Source: Actinomucor elegans (Eukaryota > Mucoromycota > Mucoromycetes > Mucorales > Mucoraceae). Taken from it: 64,000 nt of DNA. The DNA lies in contig JAMSLZ010000006.1 of the NCBI GenBank assembly GCA_026027325.1, positions 620,001-684,000 on the forward strand. The letters run 5' to 3'. The notes under the pieces are model-generated. The model had not been told where the DNA came from. It ran no database searches and saw nothing but the letters and a program-made list of their open reading frames with translations. Both the position numbers and the translations under genes were made by a program. Shown piece after piece: positions 37,665 through 49,439 of this stretch; position 1 is the first letter of the stretch; each line of letters starts with the position of its first letter.

Positions 37665-38111
37665 TTTCGAGCTTCTGGACGACTAAAAGGAAATAATAAA
37701 TCAAGACACGTTAATTTCATCGAAAACGTACTGATTAATATTAAGATGTGTACCATTTTGTATATGTTTTCTTTCTTATTTCTTGAATCTCTATAGTATA
37801 CTTTATGTCGGTGTACAAGTTACTTATTCTTTATAAATTGAATGACCAAAACTAATAAAGAATTGCTCTATAGTATATAAATTAAGAAACTAAAAAAAGA
37901 AGAAAGGGTTGCTTTAGAAAAGGTGCGCGTAATTTTTCGAATGTCTTTCTCGGTAGCCGTTGTTAGGATACGGGTGGCTTATTGCTGCGTCATTGGGCCA
38001 TTTGATTGGCACATTTATATTCTCCGAAGCCGATAGGCCAGTCAAAAGAACCCTAGTTTAAATGAAAGGCTTTTGACACTTTCTTATTTGATTAGTTCAT
38101 TATAGAAAACG
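37665..38111. promoter_or_regulatory. Bidirectional promoter region between SmB and uS8m
   Basis: A 447-bp spacer between two divergent housekeeping genes. It holds a GC-richer segment near 37,940-38,040 in otherwise AT-rich DNA. No ORF or RNA gene is seen. Confidence 0.5.
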
Positions 38112-38573
38112 ATGCCTCGTGTACACGATCTTTGTGCCAGAATCCAAAATGGCTTCCGTGCCAGACTTCAAACTATGGCGATACCCGAAACGAAAATGAA
38201 CTTGGCAGTTTCCAACATCCTTTACAAGGAGGGCTTTTTGTCTTCTGTCACTCGTGGTAATCATATCGGCCCTGACAGCAGTTATACACCTACTACCAAC
38301 GAAAACGTAGCCACTAGACGTCTCTGGCTTAACTTGAAATACAAAGAAAACAACCCTGCCTTAACCAGTTTATCTCTTGTCAGCAAACCTTCCAAGAAAG
38401 TTCATTTTACTGTGAACGAGCTTAAAAACGTTGCTAGTGGAAGAAGAGCACAGTTCATCAAGCCTCTTCAGCCTGGTGAGATTGCTATTGTCAATACAAA
38501 CCGTGGTGTCTTGGAAGTACAAGAAGCTATCGAAAAGAATGTCGGTGGTGAACTTATCTGTCGTGCTTCTTAG
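38112..38573 (+). CDS. MRPS8: Mitochondrial ribosomal protein uS8m
   Basis: A single exon of 153 aa. It starts MPRVHDLCARIQNGFRAR, close to the usual uS8 opening (D-x-L-x-R-I-x-N). NLAVSNILYKEGFLSSV follows, as in fungal mitochondrial S8. The C-terminus carries KPLQPGEIAIVNTNRGVLEV, the conserved uS8 beta-strand region with the expected turn, ending VGGELICRAS. It binds the central domain of the mitochondrial small-subunit rRNA. It is short, intronless and strongly codon-biased relative to neighbouring genes, consistent with high expression. Confidence 0.93.
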   Translation: MPRVHDLCARIQNGFRARLQTMAIPETKMNLAVSNILYKEGFLSSVTRGNHIGPDSSYTPTTNENVATRRLWLNLKYKENNPALTSLSLVSKPSKKVHFTVNELKNVASGRRAQFIKPLQPGEIAIVNTNRGVLEVQEAIEKNVGGELICRAS

Positions 38574-38974
38574 ATCATAAAGGAAGTAAAACTATTGTAA
38601 ATATCTCTTCTAATGTAGACCTTTCTTTTTGATTCACCGGTTATAATAAAGGATAAGTTGATTCCAGCTTGTTTCTATGTTCTTTGATCTTATTGCGTGA
38701 GAATACATCATCTTTCCAGTCAGTAATTAGTTTGAACTGGTTTTGAACTGGTTTTAATAGAGCATTTCAGTGAGAAAACTGATGCTTTCGTTAGATGGAT
38801 CAAGTTTTTATAAGATAGTGGTGGGAAATAGGGCTAAATATATGCCTAATAGCATATAGTATCAGCCTATTGAATGGTAGATACGAATCACTAGCTAGTA
38901 GATGGATTTGTATATAAAAGGCCTCCAAATGCCCTCATATCTTGTTTAACTATAATTTTTATAACTAAGCGAAA
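38574..38974. other. Intergenic, tandem genes
   Basis: About 400 bp between uS8m and the NmrA-like gene, holding the 3' end of one and the promoter of the other. A short direct duplication (TTTGAACTGGTTTTGAACTGG) lies near 38,731. Nothing else is seen. Confidence 0.4.
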
Positions 38975-40093
38975 ATGTTCTCTCAACCACAAGCTAATAC
39001 TTCAAAAAATGTCTGTGTTATTACCAATGGTGATTCCCTTCTTGGTTTTGCTTTGAGCTATCGTTTTTTATATGCTATGAAGAACCGCCAAGAACCTGAA
39101 GCCGAGTCTCGCCGTCTGCGCGTTCTCTGTCGTTCAAAGCATGGTTTTGATTTGGATAAACTCGAAGAAATGGGTGCCGAAGTCATGGAAGTTGATTATA
39201 AGAGTCAAGAGCAGATGCGTCATGCTATGGAGGATGTCGCACATGTTATACTGATTCCTGAAAATTCTTCTCACCGTGTTAAGGAAGCCGAGTGTATGAT
39301 GAAAGCCGCCAAGCGTGAAGAATGTGAATACATGGCCATGATGTCCATAATTGGGGTAGACTGTGTGCTCGATGAAGGTGAAGATCATGAATTTAATGCC
39401 CAAGTATCTGAACGCCGCGTCTTTGAGGAACACTACGAGATTGAAAAGTTGGTTAAACATCATTTCAGCGGTGGCAAACATTGTATCATCCGTTGCGCCA
39501 TGTTTAATCAGCTTCTTTATTATATGGCTCCTCAAATTGAAGGCGAAAACAAACTAGGTCTTCCTATCAAGGAAGATTCCAGGTGGACTACTGTTGATTT
39601 GAACGATGTAGTTGAAGGTGTCTACCGTTTGGCCAAAAAGGAACGCCAACGCCAATGTGGTCAGCAACGTTCCAATGATGTTGCGTTTCTCACGAAGCGT
39701 ATCTTTGAGTTTACTGGTCCCGAGCCCATGTCTTGCGAAGAGATGGTTCAAAAAATCGGTGAAGGTTTAGGTCGTCGTGATATGCAATATGAAGAGATGG
39801 ATCAGCGAAAAATGAAGGAAATGCTTCACCATGTTAAAGAAGACAGGCGTTTCCAAGAACGTCCTAGTCAAGAAAATGATTTCAAGAAAGGTCGCGATGG
39901 ATTTGCCTCCTTCCCTCTTGGCAAATACTTGAATGATCAAACGATTTGCATGATGATGGAGTATTGGTATATGGCTTGCAAGGGCCATTTGGATATGTAC
40001 TCAGGTGATCTCGAACATATCTTGGGTCATCAATCTCACGACATGAAAACGTACTTTGAAACTAACCGTGAAAACTTTAAACGTTTGAAGTAA
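38975..40093 (+). CDS. NmrA-like / atypical SDR Rossmann-fold protein
   Basis: A single exon of 372 aa. The N-terminus (NVCVITNGDSLLGFALSYRFL) sits where NmrA-like proteins carry the dinucleotide-binding GxxGxxG loop, but here the loop is altered to NGDSLLG. The second strand (RRLRVLCRSKHGFDLDKLEE), then MGAEVMEVDYKSQEQMRHA and DVAHVILIPENS, follow the NmrA pattern. Later HCIIRCAMFNQLLYYMAPQI and WTTVDLNDVVEGVYRLAK match the substrate-side region. There is no YxxxK catalytic pair, so it may be a redox sensor or binding protein rather than an enzyme. The last 100 residues are Met-, Glu- and Lys-rich. Codon use favours C/T third positions and there are no introns, suggesting high expression or a different history from its neighbours. 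Confidence 0.8.
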   Translation: MFSQPQANTSKNVCVITNGDSLLGFALSYRFLYAMKNRQEPEAESRRLRVLCRSKHGFDLDKLEEMGAEVMEVDYKSQEQMRHAMEDVAHVILIPENSSHRVKEAECMMKAAKREECEYMAMMSIIGVDCVLDEGEDHEFNAQVSERRVFEEHYEIEKLVKHHFSGGKHCIIRCAMFNQLLYYMAPQIEGENKLGLPIKEDSRWTTVDLNDVVEGVYRLAKKERQRQCGQQRSNDVAFLTKRIFEFTGPEPMSCEEMVQKIGEGLGRRDMQYEEMDQRKMKEMLHHVKEDRRFQERPSQENDFKKGRDGFASFPLGKYLNDQTICMMMEYWYMACKGHLDMYSGDLEHILGHQSHDMKTYFETNRENFKRLK

Positions 40094-41592
40094 ACGTCAT
40101 TGAATTATTTCTCCTAACCGTTTTGTGTTTTAAAAAAATAAATTAAAAGAGTTATTTCTTTTGTATATTGATTGTATTACTCTTTATATTAAATAGCTAT
40201 TGAAGGTCTTGTTAAGAAGATTAGAATTCCTCTGCTGATTTTGTGAAAAAAATATGATCTGGCGACATTTTATACTTTTTTCCTTCTATTATCTAAGCCG
40301 ATTTTAATAGCAATTCGCTGAGAAGTGCATTAAGAAGTTTATGCAGACTTTAATTGCAAGCCAAATAGTATAGCGGTTATTCCGCTGCCCATAAGTTTAC
40401 TCAGCTATCTTTGTTCAAGGATAAGTTCCCTGTGTTATTGTAATGGAGAAAATGCTCCGCATAGCTAAATATCTACAAAAATAATGAAGTATGCCTTGAA
40501 AGTCTATTCGTTGCGCTTCATAAAAGAAAACATCACCCTTAACGCTTCGGTCTTAGATTACGATTTTTTCAGGAACCTGCGTTTTTTTTTCTAGATCTTA
40601 CGACCAATCTTCTCCTATGCTTCTCCAAATTCATGCAGTTTGGTATCGAATGATTTTCCGGAAGACTCCCATCACTGCATATTAATAACATATTAAATGA
40701 CTACAACCAAATGATACTAGCTGTACCAAGAACATATGGATATACTACAATGTTTTCTGGTGTTGCACTCTGTCAAATAAACAACCAGGATCGCTATTCT
40801 TCATGGCTTTTATACTGCCGAGGCTATTAACATGAACGCTGCCTATAACATGCTGCTTTGTATTGACTTTCTTAGTCAGCATTCAGCCTTCTCAATAGGC
40901 ATTTTTCATCACTGCGATATCTACTGTCCTATAGTACAGATGTTACTTCCATGGATAGCCTATCATTGCAAACATACCATTTTCATCCAATATGGCCATA
41001 GCAAAAATCGAATCATTATTATCTATACTACGAATATCAGCTGAATTGAATAGAGTCTAGCACTCCATATAACTTACATATGTCACTTTTAATCCATTAG
41101 CTACAATATTCAAAAATCCTCGTCTCCTTATTACTACAAAAAAAAAATGTATAACTTTAACCCTATTTTTAATAATAAACAATTGCTAGCAAATGTAATA
41201 CTTATTTATAAGGTTCGTGCAAAATGAAAGAGTTAAATGGATAAACTAATGGTGCTAAAAGCTTCCAATATTTCTTCGAATGAAGGAGTTATCTTTGATA
41301 AAAACTGCTTTTTTTATTTTTGGAATTTACGCATTTTTCCATTAATATTTGCACACTAGTATTTACATACTACTGAACAATTAGCATTTTCTACTCTTCC
41401 TTATATCCGCATTACAGTATAGGTTGTAATTGCAACTTGGCAAAAAGTTCGGTTGAATTATACATACTTAATTCACCTATATATTTCGCTATTTAAACAA
41501 AAAGAAGACTATAACATTTGAATATTAAACTTTATAATGTGTTTCTCTAGACCAAGTACTAATACACAAAAATGCGCAAATTCCATCCAGGT

Positions 41593-41618
41593 AAAAAAAA
41601 AAAAAAAAAAAAAAAAAA
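41593..41618. repeat. Poly-A tract, 26 bp
   Basis: An uninterrupted run of 26 A in the gene desert. It could be a simple repeat or the tail of an old retro-insertion; no coding body or target duplication is visible beside it. Confidence 0.9.
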
Positions 41619-43265
41619 GTCGGTATTTTTATTATTATTACACGTTGAGGTATGACTTATGAGAGGTAACTACAGACTATACCTTAACTATATCTTCTGT
41701 ACGCATCATAAAGGTTTCAAACGTGGGAAATTTGGACTTGAGGATATGTCCTAAATATTTTTTCCGAAATTGAGCCATTCTAACACAATTGCATTCCTTG
41801 AGCGATCTTATTTTAATGCTGTATTTAATGAGCAGTAAATGTTGTGAATGAACTAATATATCTGTCAGAACTACTATTTAGCTAAATCATGATGAGCATG
41901 TTGCATTTTAGTAATTTGCTGTAAAATGTATACATTTCTTACGGAGTAGCTCTAATAATCAATAGATCTGACCGATCCTGCTCTAACGTCGCAGCTGACA
42001 AGTGTTCCACCATATTCAGATTATGTTTCATCGAGGAAATCTTTCAACTTTGGCGTGGATGCTTTTGTTTCATTAGATGTCTCACAGACATATGATTATT
42101 CATCAATAGCGCTTATTTTCCTTTCGCAAGCGCATACTGTATCTATTATCTAGATGCAGCAAGATGCCTTAGAGACCGTCATTACTTCCAAAGAATGCAC
42201 TGTAAGCATGCATGTACATATACCGCCTTGATTATACTATCCGTTATTAGAGCATGTGGCACATACAAATCAGATATATCAGATGTTATATCGCCAAAAG
42301 CATGCGTGATGAGAAGTCTTATCTATAAAAAGCTTTTATATACGTAACATAAGTCACATAGCTCATACAACGGGTTGCCCATGTAACAAATTGCGGCGGT
42401 TAATGACAAATTATATAATTCGTGATCTGATTCTAGTGCGACATTCATCTCTGGGCCCAGGGTGATCCAATTGGCTAATATCAGGTCCATGCATAAAGCT
42501 TGCTACGTATTGATCGCAATTCAACGCTGTAGGGCTAATTAGAATGAAACTGTTTTACTTGAAGTGGCTAAAGATCTTTCCGTCAGCTATCATCTCCTGA
42601 GTAGCTAAATGGGGACACCATTGCCTAGTTACTTAATCTTAAACATCAATTTTGACCATTGAGGGACTAAGCAATCATGTATCATCGCAGTGACAGCATA
42701 TAAAGAATACAACTGACTTCTCCGACATTCATTAAATTAATTGGCGGTGATTTACGTGCTCGAGGTGCAACTTTTTTAAAAGAAAAAAAAACTTGTTTTG
42801 CGCCTTCCTATTGGATAGGGAGGTCAAGGGATTCTCGAACCGCAAATTACACATTTTTATTCACTAATGCCAGTTTCATTAACGTAAAAGCGCAAACTGA
42901 TGTATACTATTTAAACAAAATTTACGAAGCATTCAATTGCTTAGTGAATAATATAAAATTTGCGTTAAGCATGCTATTAAATTGTGAATTTTTTTTGAGA
43001 AACAGATGGTTATCTTGGATAAACGAAGCAGTTAGTTTCGGTTCCAAAATAAGGAGATGCAGCTAGTTCCGCCAATTTGATTACAACCTCAGTAACCAAA
43101 ATATATTGAGGACAAATCAGAAGACGAGATTATTACGTAACTTTTTGTTATTGGCATAATTGCAGATACTAGGCTCTCTTTGTCTTTCATCTTGGCATTT
43201 GCTGCGGAACCGAGACAAGTAAGTTATGATGTTGGTGCTGGATGAAAAAGAAACTCTAGTGAGTG

Positions 43266-43294
<29 letters not shown>
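43266..43294. repeat. Poly-T tract, 29 bp
   Basis: An uninterrupted run of 29 T about 220 bp upstream of the phosphatase start codon. As a poly-dA:dT tract it may exclude nucleosomes at the promoter. Confidence 0.9.
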
Positions 43295-43298
<4 letters not shown>

Positions 43299-43511
43299 CT
43301 GAATAAACCTAACTCGTTATTTGTATTTTGAAATAATCAATGACGGCATAGCTGTTACACTAAGATATTGAGTCTGGATTCATAGACCAAATAGCTTTTA
43401 CCGTCACATTTTAGTTTTTTTTTTTTTTCTCCCTACTAACTAGCTTACACTTGTCTTTTTTTGCTTCTTTTTCTCTTTTTTGTCCTTTTTTTGCAAGTAA
43501 TAAAGTACACT

Positions 43512-45837
43512 ATGAGCTTGGCTTTTGAGTCACCTACACGAGGAAATGGAACCAGTGAAGCATACTTCACACCACTGAATATGCCTCCCATTATCAACAA
43601 TACAGAAGATACCAACAATAATTCTACTGTAAACACACCTTATTACACTGCACCTATTAACCCTGCTCTTCATCAAGACTTTCTGAACGCTATTCAAGCA
43701 AGACATGCCACTCAGCCTACAGTCTTGACAAGCCCTTCCTCAGAAAGGTTGCCTACAATGAATTTGAGTATGGGTTCTCTTGCCAGTAGAAGACAGTCCA
43801 TGGCAACCAAAGATATTATCCCTTCGATTGATGCAACCAAATTGAATCATTTATTACAACAGCAAGAAGCATTTTTACTAGTATTGGATGTGCGTTCATT
43901 TGTTCAATACTCTCATACAAGGATACGTGGCTCTATCAATATATCCATCCCAAATACCATTCTGAAGCGACCTACCTTTACTTTGGATAAAGTATATGAA
44001 GCCATTGTTCAAGATCAGGCTCGAGAAAAGTTGAAATCTTGGGAGCAAGCCAAATCGATCGTATTTTACGATCAGTCCTCCATGTGCTTGCAAGAGAACT
44101 CTGCTTCCGCTTACTTGGCTACTAAATTGATGAGGGCTGGATTCCAAGGGCAACTATATTACTTGAAAGGTATGTATGGTTGTATATAGATATTATAACA
44201 TCTAACTGTCTACTACCTTAGGTGGTTTTGATGTATTCGCTAATAGTTTCAAATCAAGTTGTGAATCCAATGCATCATCACCGCAAATACCAAATCATAA
44301 TCTAGGCCCTCCTACTATTGGAGGAGATAGTTTCTGTCTTAAATTACCTGGCACCAATAACTCTTCCACAGCATCAACCAGACCCAAATTACGACTCAGC
44401 AATATGCCTGCTGCAGCACCCATGTTGGGACCTTTTACAGCGCCTATGCCGCAATTTGAAAATCAAGCTTTCAACCCCTTCTTCTCCAACATCCGTCAAA
44501 ATATGGAGCTGTCACACGGCCCTATACGTGAACGCTTTCCTATTCGACTACCACCCAAGTGTAACTCAGATCAAGTTGAAGTGAACAGCAAGCAGAAGGC
44601 GCCTCATTGGTTACAATCGACTGTAAAAGAACAAGGCGCAAAACTATTGGCAGAAACTTACGAGGTATACATGAGCTCCTATAAACTACAAAGCCCCCCT
44701 TGTTAATCTACTATTCATAGAAATTGGAAAGAACAGAACAAAGAAGACTACAGAACATCATGCATTTTCATTCAAAACATACGGACAATCCTTCTGATTT
44801 TCCATTCAGTATCGTTGCTGGTATAGAAATGGGTGCATTAAATCGATATACCAACATTTGGCCCTTTGGTAAAGTACGATCTCGATAATATTACATCTTA
44901 TTAATTTATTTCTAGAATACACACGTGTGAAGATTCGTAATCATAAAGCATCAGATTACATCAACGCTAGTTATGTTCAATATATTGATAGCGAAGAGTC
45001 TGTCAGTGATGCTAGACCTGACCAAGTGAACACGCAATGTGTCAAATTGATGAAAGAATGTCCAAGCAAGAATACTCAGCCCTATCGTCGTTATATCTCC
45101 ACTCAAGGACCTTTACCTGCTACATTTGATGACTTTTGGCAAGTTGTTTGGGAACAGAATTCGCGCGTTCTAGTCATGCTGACTAAAGAAGAAGAGATGC
45201 ACAAGGTAAAAGATAATTTGGATTTTTTTTTCTTTTTTTTTTCTGGAGTCTTAACCTGAATTAGATTAAATGCCATCGATATTGGCCTTCTGCGGTCAAT
45301 GCGCCTACTAAATATGGGGATATCACAATTACTTTAACCAGTGAAACAATAAGCTCAGTCAAGAAGCTGAATCTGGAAGATCCCGTTAATGAAGATGACG
45401 TGGTAATTACTCGTCAACTGCTTCTAAAGCGAGGTGATGATACTCGCCAAGTGACGCACTTGCAATATACAGGATGGATGGACTTTGGTGTTCCAGATAA
45501 CCCATTAGGTACATTGAAGATCATTCAAATGGCAGATCAAACACAGCGTCAATATCAGTCAGAAGCAGGGCCTATGATTGTACATTGCTCTGCTGGTTGC
45601 GGTAGATCTGGCGCCTTTTGTGCTATTGATACTGTTCTGTATCGTTTGAATCATGAATCTCAACGGGCTGAAATCAAGGATATATTGCTTGAAACCATTT
45701 CTCGGTTTAGAGAGCAACGTCTAAGTATGGTGCAGACATTGAGGCAGTTTGTGTTTTGTTATGAAGCCATTTGGTGGTGGTTTTTAGGTTATAATGGCTT
45801 AGATTCTCCAACTGAAAGTATGGATACCTCTTTATAG
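43512..45837 (+). CDS. Tyrosine phosphatase with N-terminal rhodanese domain (MAPK phosphatase type, Ptp2/Ptp3/Pyp-like)
   Basis: Five exons (43512-44169, 44222-44664, 44721-44868, 44916-45205, 45265-45837) give 703 aa. I chose the ATG of [11 protein letters not shown] at 43512; an in-frame ATG at 43461 would add 17 hydrophobic residues inside a pyrimidine-rich leader. The rhodanese/Cdc25-like domain (about residues 110-240) has [19 protein letters not shown] but no catalytic cysteine loop, so it is probably for MAP-kinase docking. The PTP domain has [44 protein letters not shown], the WMDFGVPDN loop and the P-loop [10 protein letters not shown] with catalytic Cys and Arg. A closing Q-loop region reads [15 protein letters not shown]. 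All catalytic residues are present. The likely role is dephosphorylation of stress or pheromone MAP kinases. It is convergent with MDM34. Confidence 0.93.
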
Positions 45838-46075
45838 ATTTTGCTTTACTTTGCTTTCTTGTTAAAAACTAAGTGGTTCTTTTTTTTTTTTTTTTTTTGG
45901 TTGTATATGTTTGTGCGTGTAATAAAGCAATTTTTTCTAATCGGTTGTGTTTATTGATCAAGAGGAATACATTGAAAAGGATGCTTCTATATAAATAAGT
46001 AATTAAGTAATAAAGAGTATAGAAAAGAATGAATGATATGCTAATATATATATATATAAAGGATTGGATATGATA

Positions 46076-47654
46076 TTATGGACTATTGGTATTGGTGGTG
46101 GGTGTTGAGCTCCATCGAATGATACGTCGTTTAGGCTTCTTCTTATGCTTGTTGGCTTTGGAATCCACTTTGACAGTATGCGGTAAGGAACGAAAAGTGA
46201 AATGATCAATGGTATGTGCAAATGGAGAAATGGTATGATTGACTGTAGCAAGTTTAGCTAGTTTTGCTGCGATGAGGTTTTCTTTTGGATTTAAGACGAT
46301 ATCCTCATCCATAGCCATCATTGTGAGCGTTTTGGCATCAGCTGCTGCGTTGATAGAGGGTAACTCGGGCCCTTCTGTTACATACCATGGTGCATCCACA
46401 TCATCAGCATAGAGTTCGGCTGCTATGATGGAATTGACAGAAGAAGAGTTCCTTTCGAAAGTATAAGAAGAGGAGTAATCATCATCATTTTCTTCTTGCT
46501 CTTCAGAATGTACTGTTTCTTGTAATTGTTGATTGGTTGTATTGTAATCTGAATAAGATGGTGGTGTTTTCAATGCAGCAAACCGACTGCTATATAACGC
46601 ATTCAGTGTCGACAAGTTTGCCGCCGTCACTGGCTGTTGGTTCATGAAATACAGATCGCTAAAACTACTATACGAACTAGGACTCAATAATTGTGGTTGT
46701 GGTATAAGTAGCGGTGATAATTCATGAGGAAATGAATCTACTGATCGAATACGTGGAGAGCTGAAAAATGAAGAGGGCTGCTGTAGATCAGGCATAGAAA
46801 AGGTATCGAATTTGTTACTTGTGGATTGATTGTTGGTTGCAGGTTTTGCACTGGTAACTCCAGGATCAGAAAATACAGAACGTGTCTTGCTTTTTACACG
46901 TAATTGTTGAGCTTTTAGCCATTCTTCTTGCTGCTCTTTCTCTTGTTGCGATTGAATATGCCGTAAACTTAGATTGTGTATCATGACAGGTAGATCTTCT
47001 TGAAACAAGTTGCGAAGCTGGTTCTCTATTTCGCGCTGCAAAAAACTTCGGACGCTCGTTACACTATCAAAGGTGGAGCTAACCAAGATACTCTCTAAAG
47101 GATCATTTTTGAATACCAAAGTAATCCCTTTAGTTTTGGAAACCACTAGTACGACAATGCCTCTTAATTTCAGGTCACTAATCCTTAATAGCATTGGCAC
47201 AATTAATGGCTGATCAGCAGCCAAGACACTTGGTCTTGTATGCCGGGGTAAATCGGATTCTTTTGCATGCATAGGGTTAGCCTTTATATAAGTGATTAGA
47301 TAATATGTATTAATGATTATATACATATACAAGATTACCTGAACTTTGGTTTGAATAACAATATAAGCATCACCACAGTACGTCAACTTGAATATACCCC
47401 GAAACTTGTCTGTGGAAAGTTCACCAATCTCTAATATCTCCAGGTCTGGTGCCTTGAAATAAGATTATAAGTCGAGATTCTTCATACGCCTATAACACTA
47501 TATTTACTGTAGTTCCCATATTCAACTCTGTTACTACGATATGATCCACAATATTCTTAGGTTTATTGCCTTTATTCAAAGCTGCTTCTAATTGATTCTT
47601 AGCCTCTCTATAGAATTCTGCATCAAACTCTGGCCAGTTAAATCGAAAAGCCAT
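46076..47654 (-). CDS. MDM34: Mdm34, ERMES complex subunit with SMP lipid-transfer domain
   Basis: The start is ATG at 47654. Exon 1 encodes [18 protein letters not shown] and [17 protein letters not shown], the Mdm34 N-terminus. After an intron near 47,510-47,454 comes [19 protein letters not shown] and [17 protein letters not shown] second intron (about 47,340-47,284) is free of stops in frame, so an unspliced reading would wrongly add about 19 residues. The SMP domain continues through [18 protein letters not shown] and [14 protein letters not shown]. The C-terminal half is Ser/Gln/Asn-rich and probably disordered, ending in [12 protein letters not shown], the basic motif found at the Mdm34 C-terminus. 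The protein sits at the outer mitochondrial membrane and helps tether it to the ER for phospholipid transfer. It is convergent with the phosphatase gene, 238 bp apart. Confidence 0.93.
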
Positions 47655-47887
47655 CTTTTATTATTGAGATATCGTAAGGTTGGAATCGATACTATTGTAG
47701 TTTGCTGAAAGCGAAAAAAAAAGTATTATAAAAGTGAAAGAAGGACTAGTATTTTCCCTTTCTTTTTTTTTTGCGGGGTGGACTTCTTTATATTGCGTCA
47801 CAATCTTTGATTCGGTGTATGCATAACAAAGAGAAGACCCTTCTATAAATTGGTTACTGTTTCGTTTCATATCACTGTTATGCTTTT

Positions 47888-48238
47888 TTATTTACAGGCT
47901 CTACTTCTATCGATTCTTTACGTTGTAATAGTACATCTAACAGCTTCTTTTCATTAAATTGTATAGCATGTGATGCGCACTGTCCTACCACGTTCACTTT
48001 AAACACACGCTTCGTTGTTTCTTTGCTGCAGTGAAAACATGATCAGCTCACTTTTTATCACACATACAGAAGGAACGCATATTACAATATGACTTGAATT
48101 TAAGACAATGTACTGAGCAGGTCGATACAATGAAATGTTACATGGCCAATATATTCTGTCTTCCTAATAAAAAAAAAGAGTGCAGTTACACTAATCACAA
48201 TAGGCTAGTTTAAATACCTGAGGAACAATAAAATATTT
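47888..48238 (-). pseudogene. Uncertain small gene or gene fragment, function unknown
   Basis: Three coding-like pieces lie on the minus strand with good splice signals: 48238-48218 (KYFIVPQ), 48163-48086 (EDRIYWPCNISLYRP, then YIVLNSSHI) and a last piece from about 48025 reading TKRVFKVNVVGQCASHAI, then LLDVLLQRKESIE to a TAA. The first two join in phase. The third is in a different phase from what the canonical donor supplies; keeping phase gives only eight more residues before a stop. No start codon was found upstream. This is either a small gene whose splicing I have not solved or a recent pseudogene. The family is not recognised. It is divergent from no obvious partner and lies head-to-tail upstream of MDM34. 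Confidence 0.35.
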
Positions 48239-49439
48239 CTATTATATCACTAAATCAGTCTTGTTAGTGAAAAAGAATATTCAGCCATTTGGCTGGTAAA
48301 AGATCGCAAATTCACAAATGTGATCAAAGCATTGAAAGAAATTCGATTGGAAAACCTATCTGGCCATATACAGTGTCTCATTCTGGACATGAACTATTAA
48401 TCTAATGAGAGTTTTGGCCGAGATCACACGCGTCAATTAGCCTGGCAAGGATGTTTTAATTAAATTATTAGATTTTGTCTTCCTGCCACGACGTCTTTAG
48501 CTTATTGCATCACTTGCTTCACTTTCTATTTGTCGATAGAAACGTTCAAAAACTTTGTACAATGTAATTTGTTACATGTATCTCACAGCTTACGTTCATA
48601 GAGACACATCGGCTTTGTATACTTATTATGCGTCCCTTACAGGAAGGCATCATTATCCAAATACATTCTAACAATTGCACAAACAGCAAACTAAATAGAC
48701 CTTATTCGACATCTTATAGCTACAATGTCACTTTTTTTTTTTTGGAAACATCTTGACTTCCTACACCACCCGTTCACAAAGACAAGAGGCATTTCTATTA
48801 ATTAGGAGTGCGTGATACTTGCTTGAGAACAACCTTAAATTCTATAGATTGTTAGATCTAAGTCATACGGAATGCATCTAACTTGCAATTAATTTTTGAT
48901 AAATACAGTATACCAGCTATACAGCAATTAAATATAGGTCGTAATAGATATACAACAGTAGTTCCTTCTGAGTATGAAACACTATCTAACAAGATTGGTG
49001 ATTGCACTGAGATATCTATAATTATTAGATGTAGGTTGTATTCTGTAAGTGATTTAAGATTAGTTATCGGCAAGTACAATACATTCATATTATTGTAATT
49101 GTGGAAAGGCCTTAATAGGTGCAATAACTCGCTCTCACTATAAACTACTTATCATATGTGTCATTAAGCCGAGATTTGTTGAAAGTTTTATTGATCATTA
49201 GTAGATCTAGGTTATATGATGAAATATGTGTAATAACATTTTAGCTGGAAAAAAATCTCTAGGGTTATATCATGTTTATGGCGTAAATTGATACTAATGA
49301 ATGTTTCATTAAATAAGTCCAATATGAAACTTACAAAGAGCGAGAAAATTTAACAAACAAGCACACCAAGTCGAAGAATAACGTTAAAAAAAAAGCAATT
49401 GGTAAAATGCTAAACTTTTCGACTTCAAAGCCCACTCTA

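Larger units (their letters stand above)
40094..43511. other. Gene desert with homopolymer tracts
   Basis: About 3.4 kb with no supported gene. A minus-strand stretch ending near 40,945 reads about 35 coding-like codons (including DSIFAMAILDENGMFAMIGY) and then stops, so it may be a gene relic. A run of 26 A lies at 41,593-41,618 and a run of 29 T at 43,266-43,294. Pyrimidine-rich DNA just upstream of 43,512 is likely the promoter and leader of the phosphatase gene. Confidence 0.45.

Noticed and set aside
41593..41618. Poly-A tract as the tail of a retrotransposon
   Set aside because: No reverse-transcriptase or other coding relic and no target duplication seen nearby; a simple repeat is enough.
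42800..42870. Possible tRNA on the minus strand (GGTTCGAGAATCC)
   Set aside because: The T-arm does not pair and the spacing to a box A is wrong.
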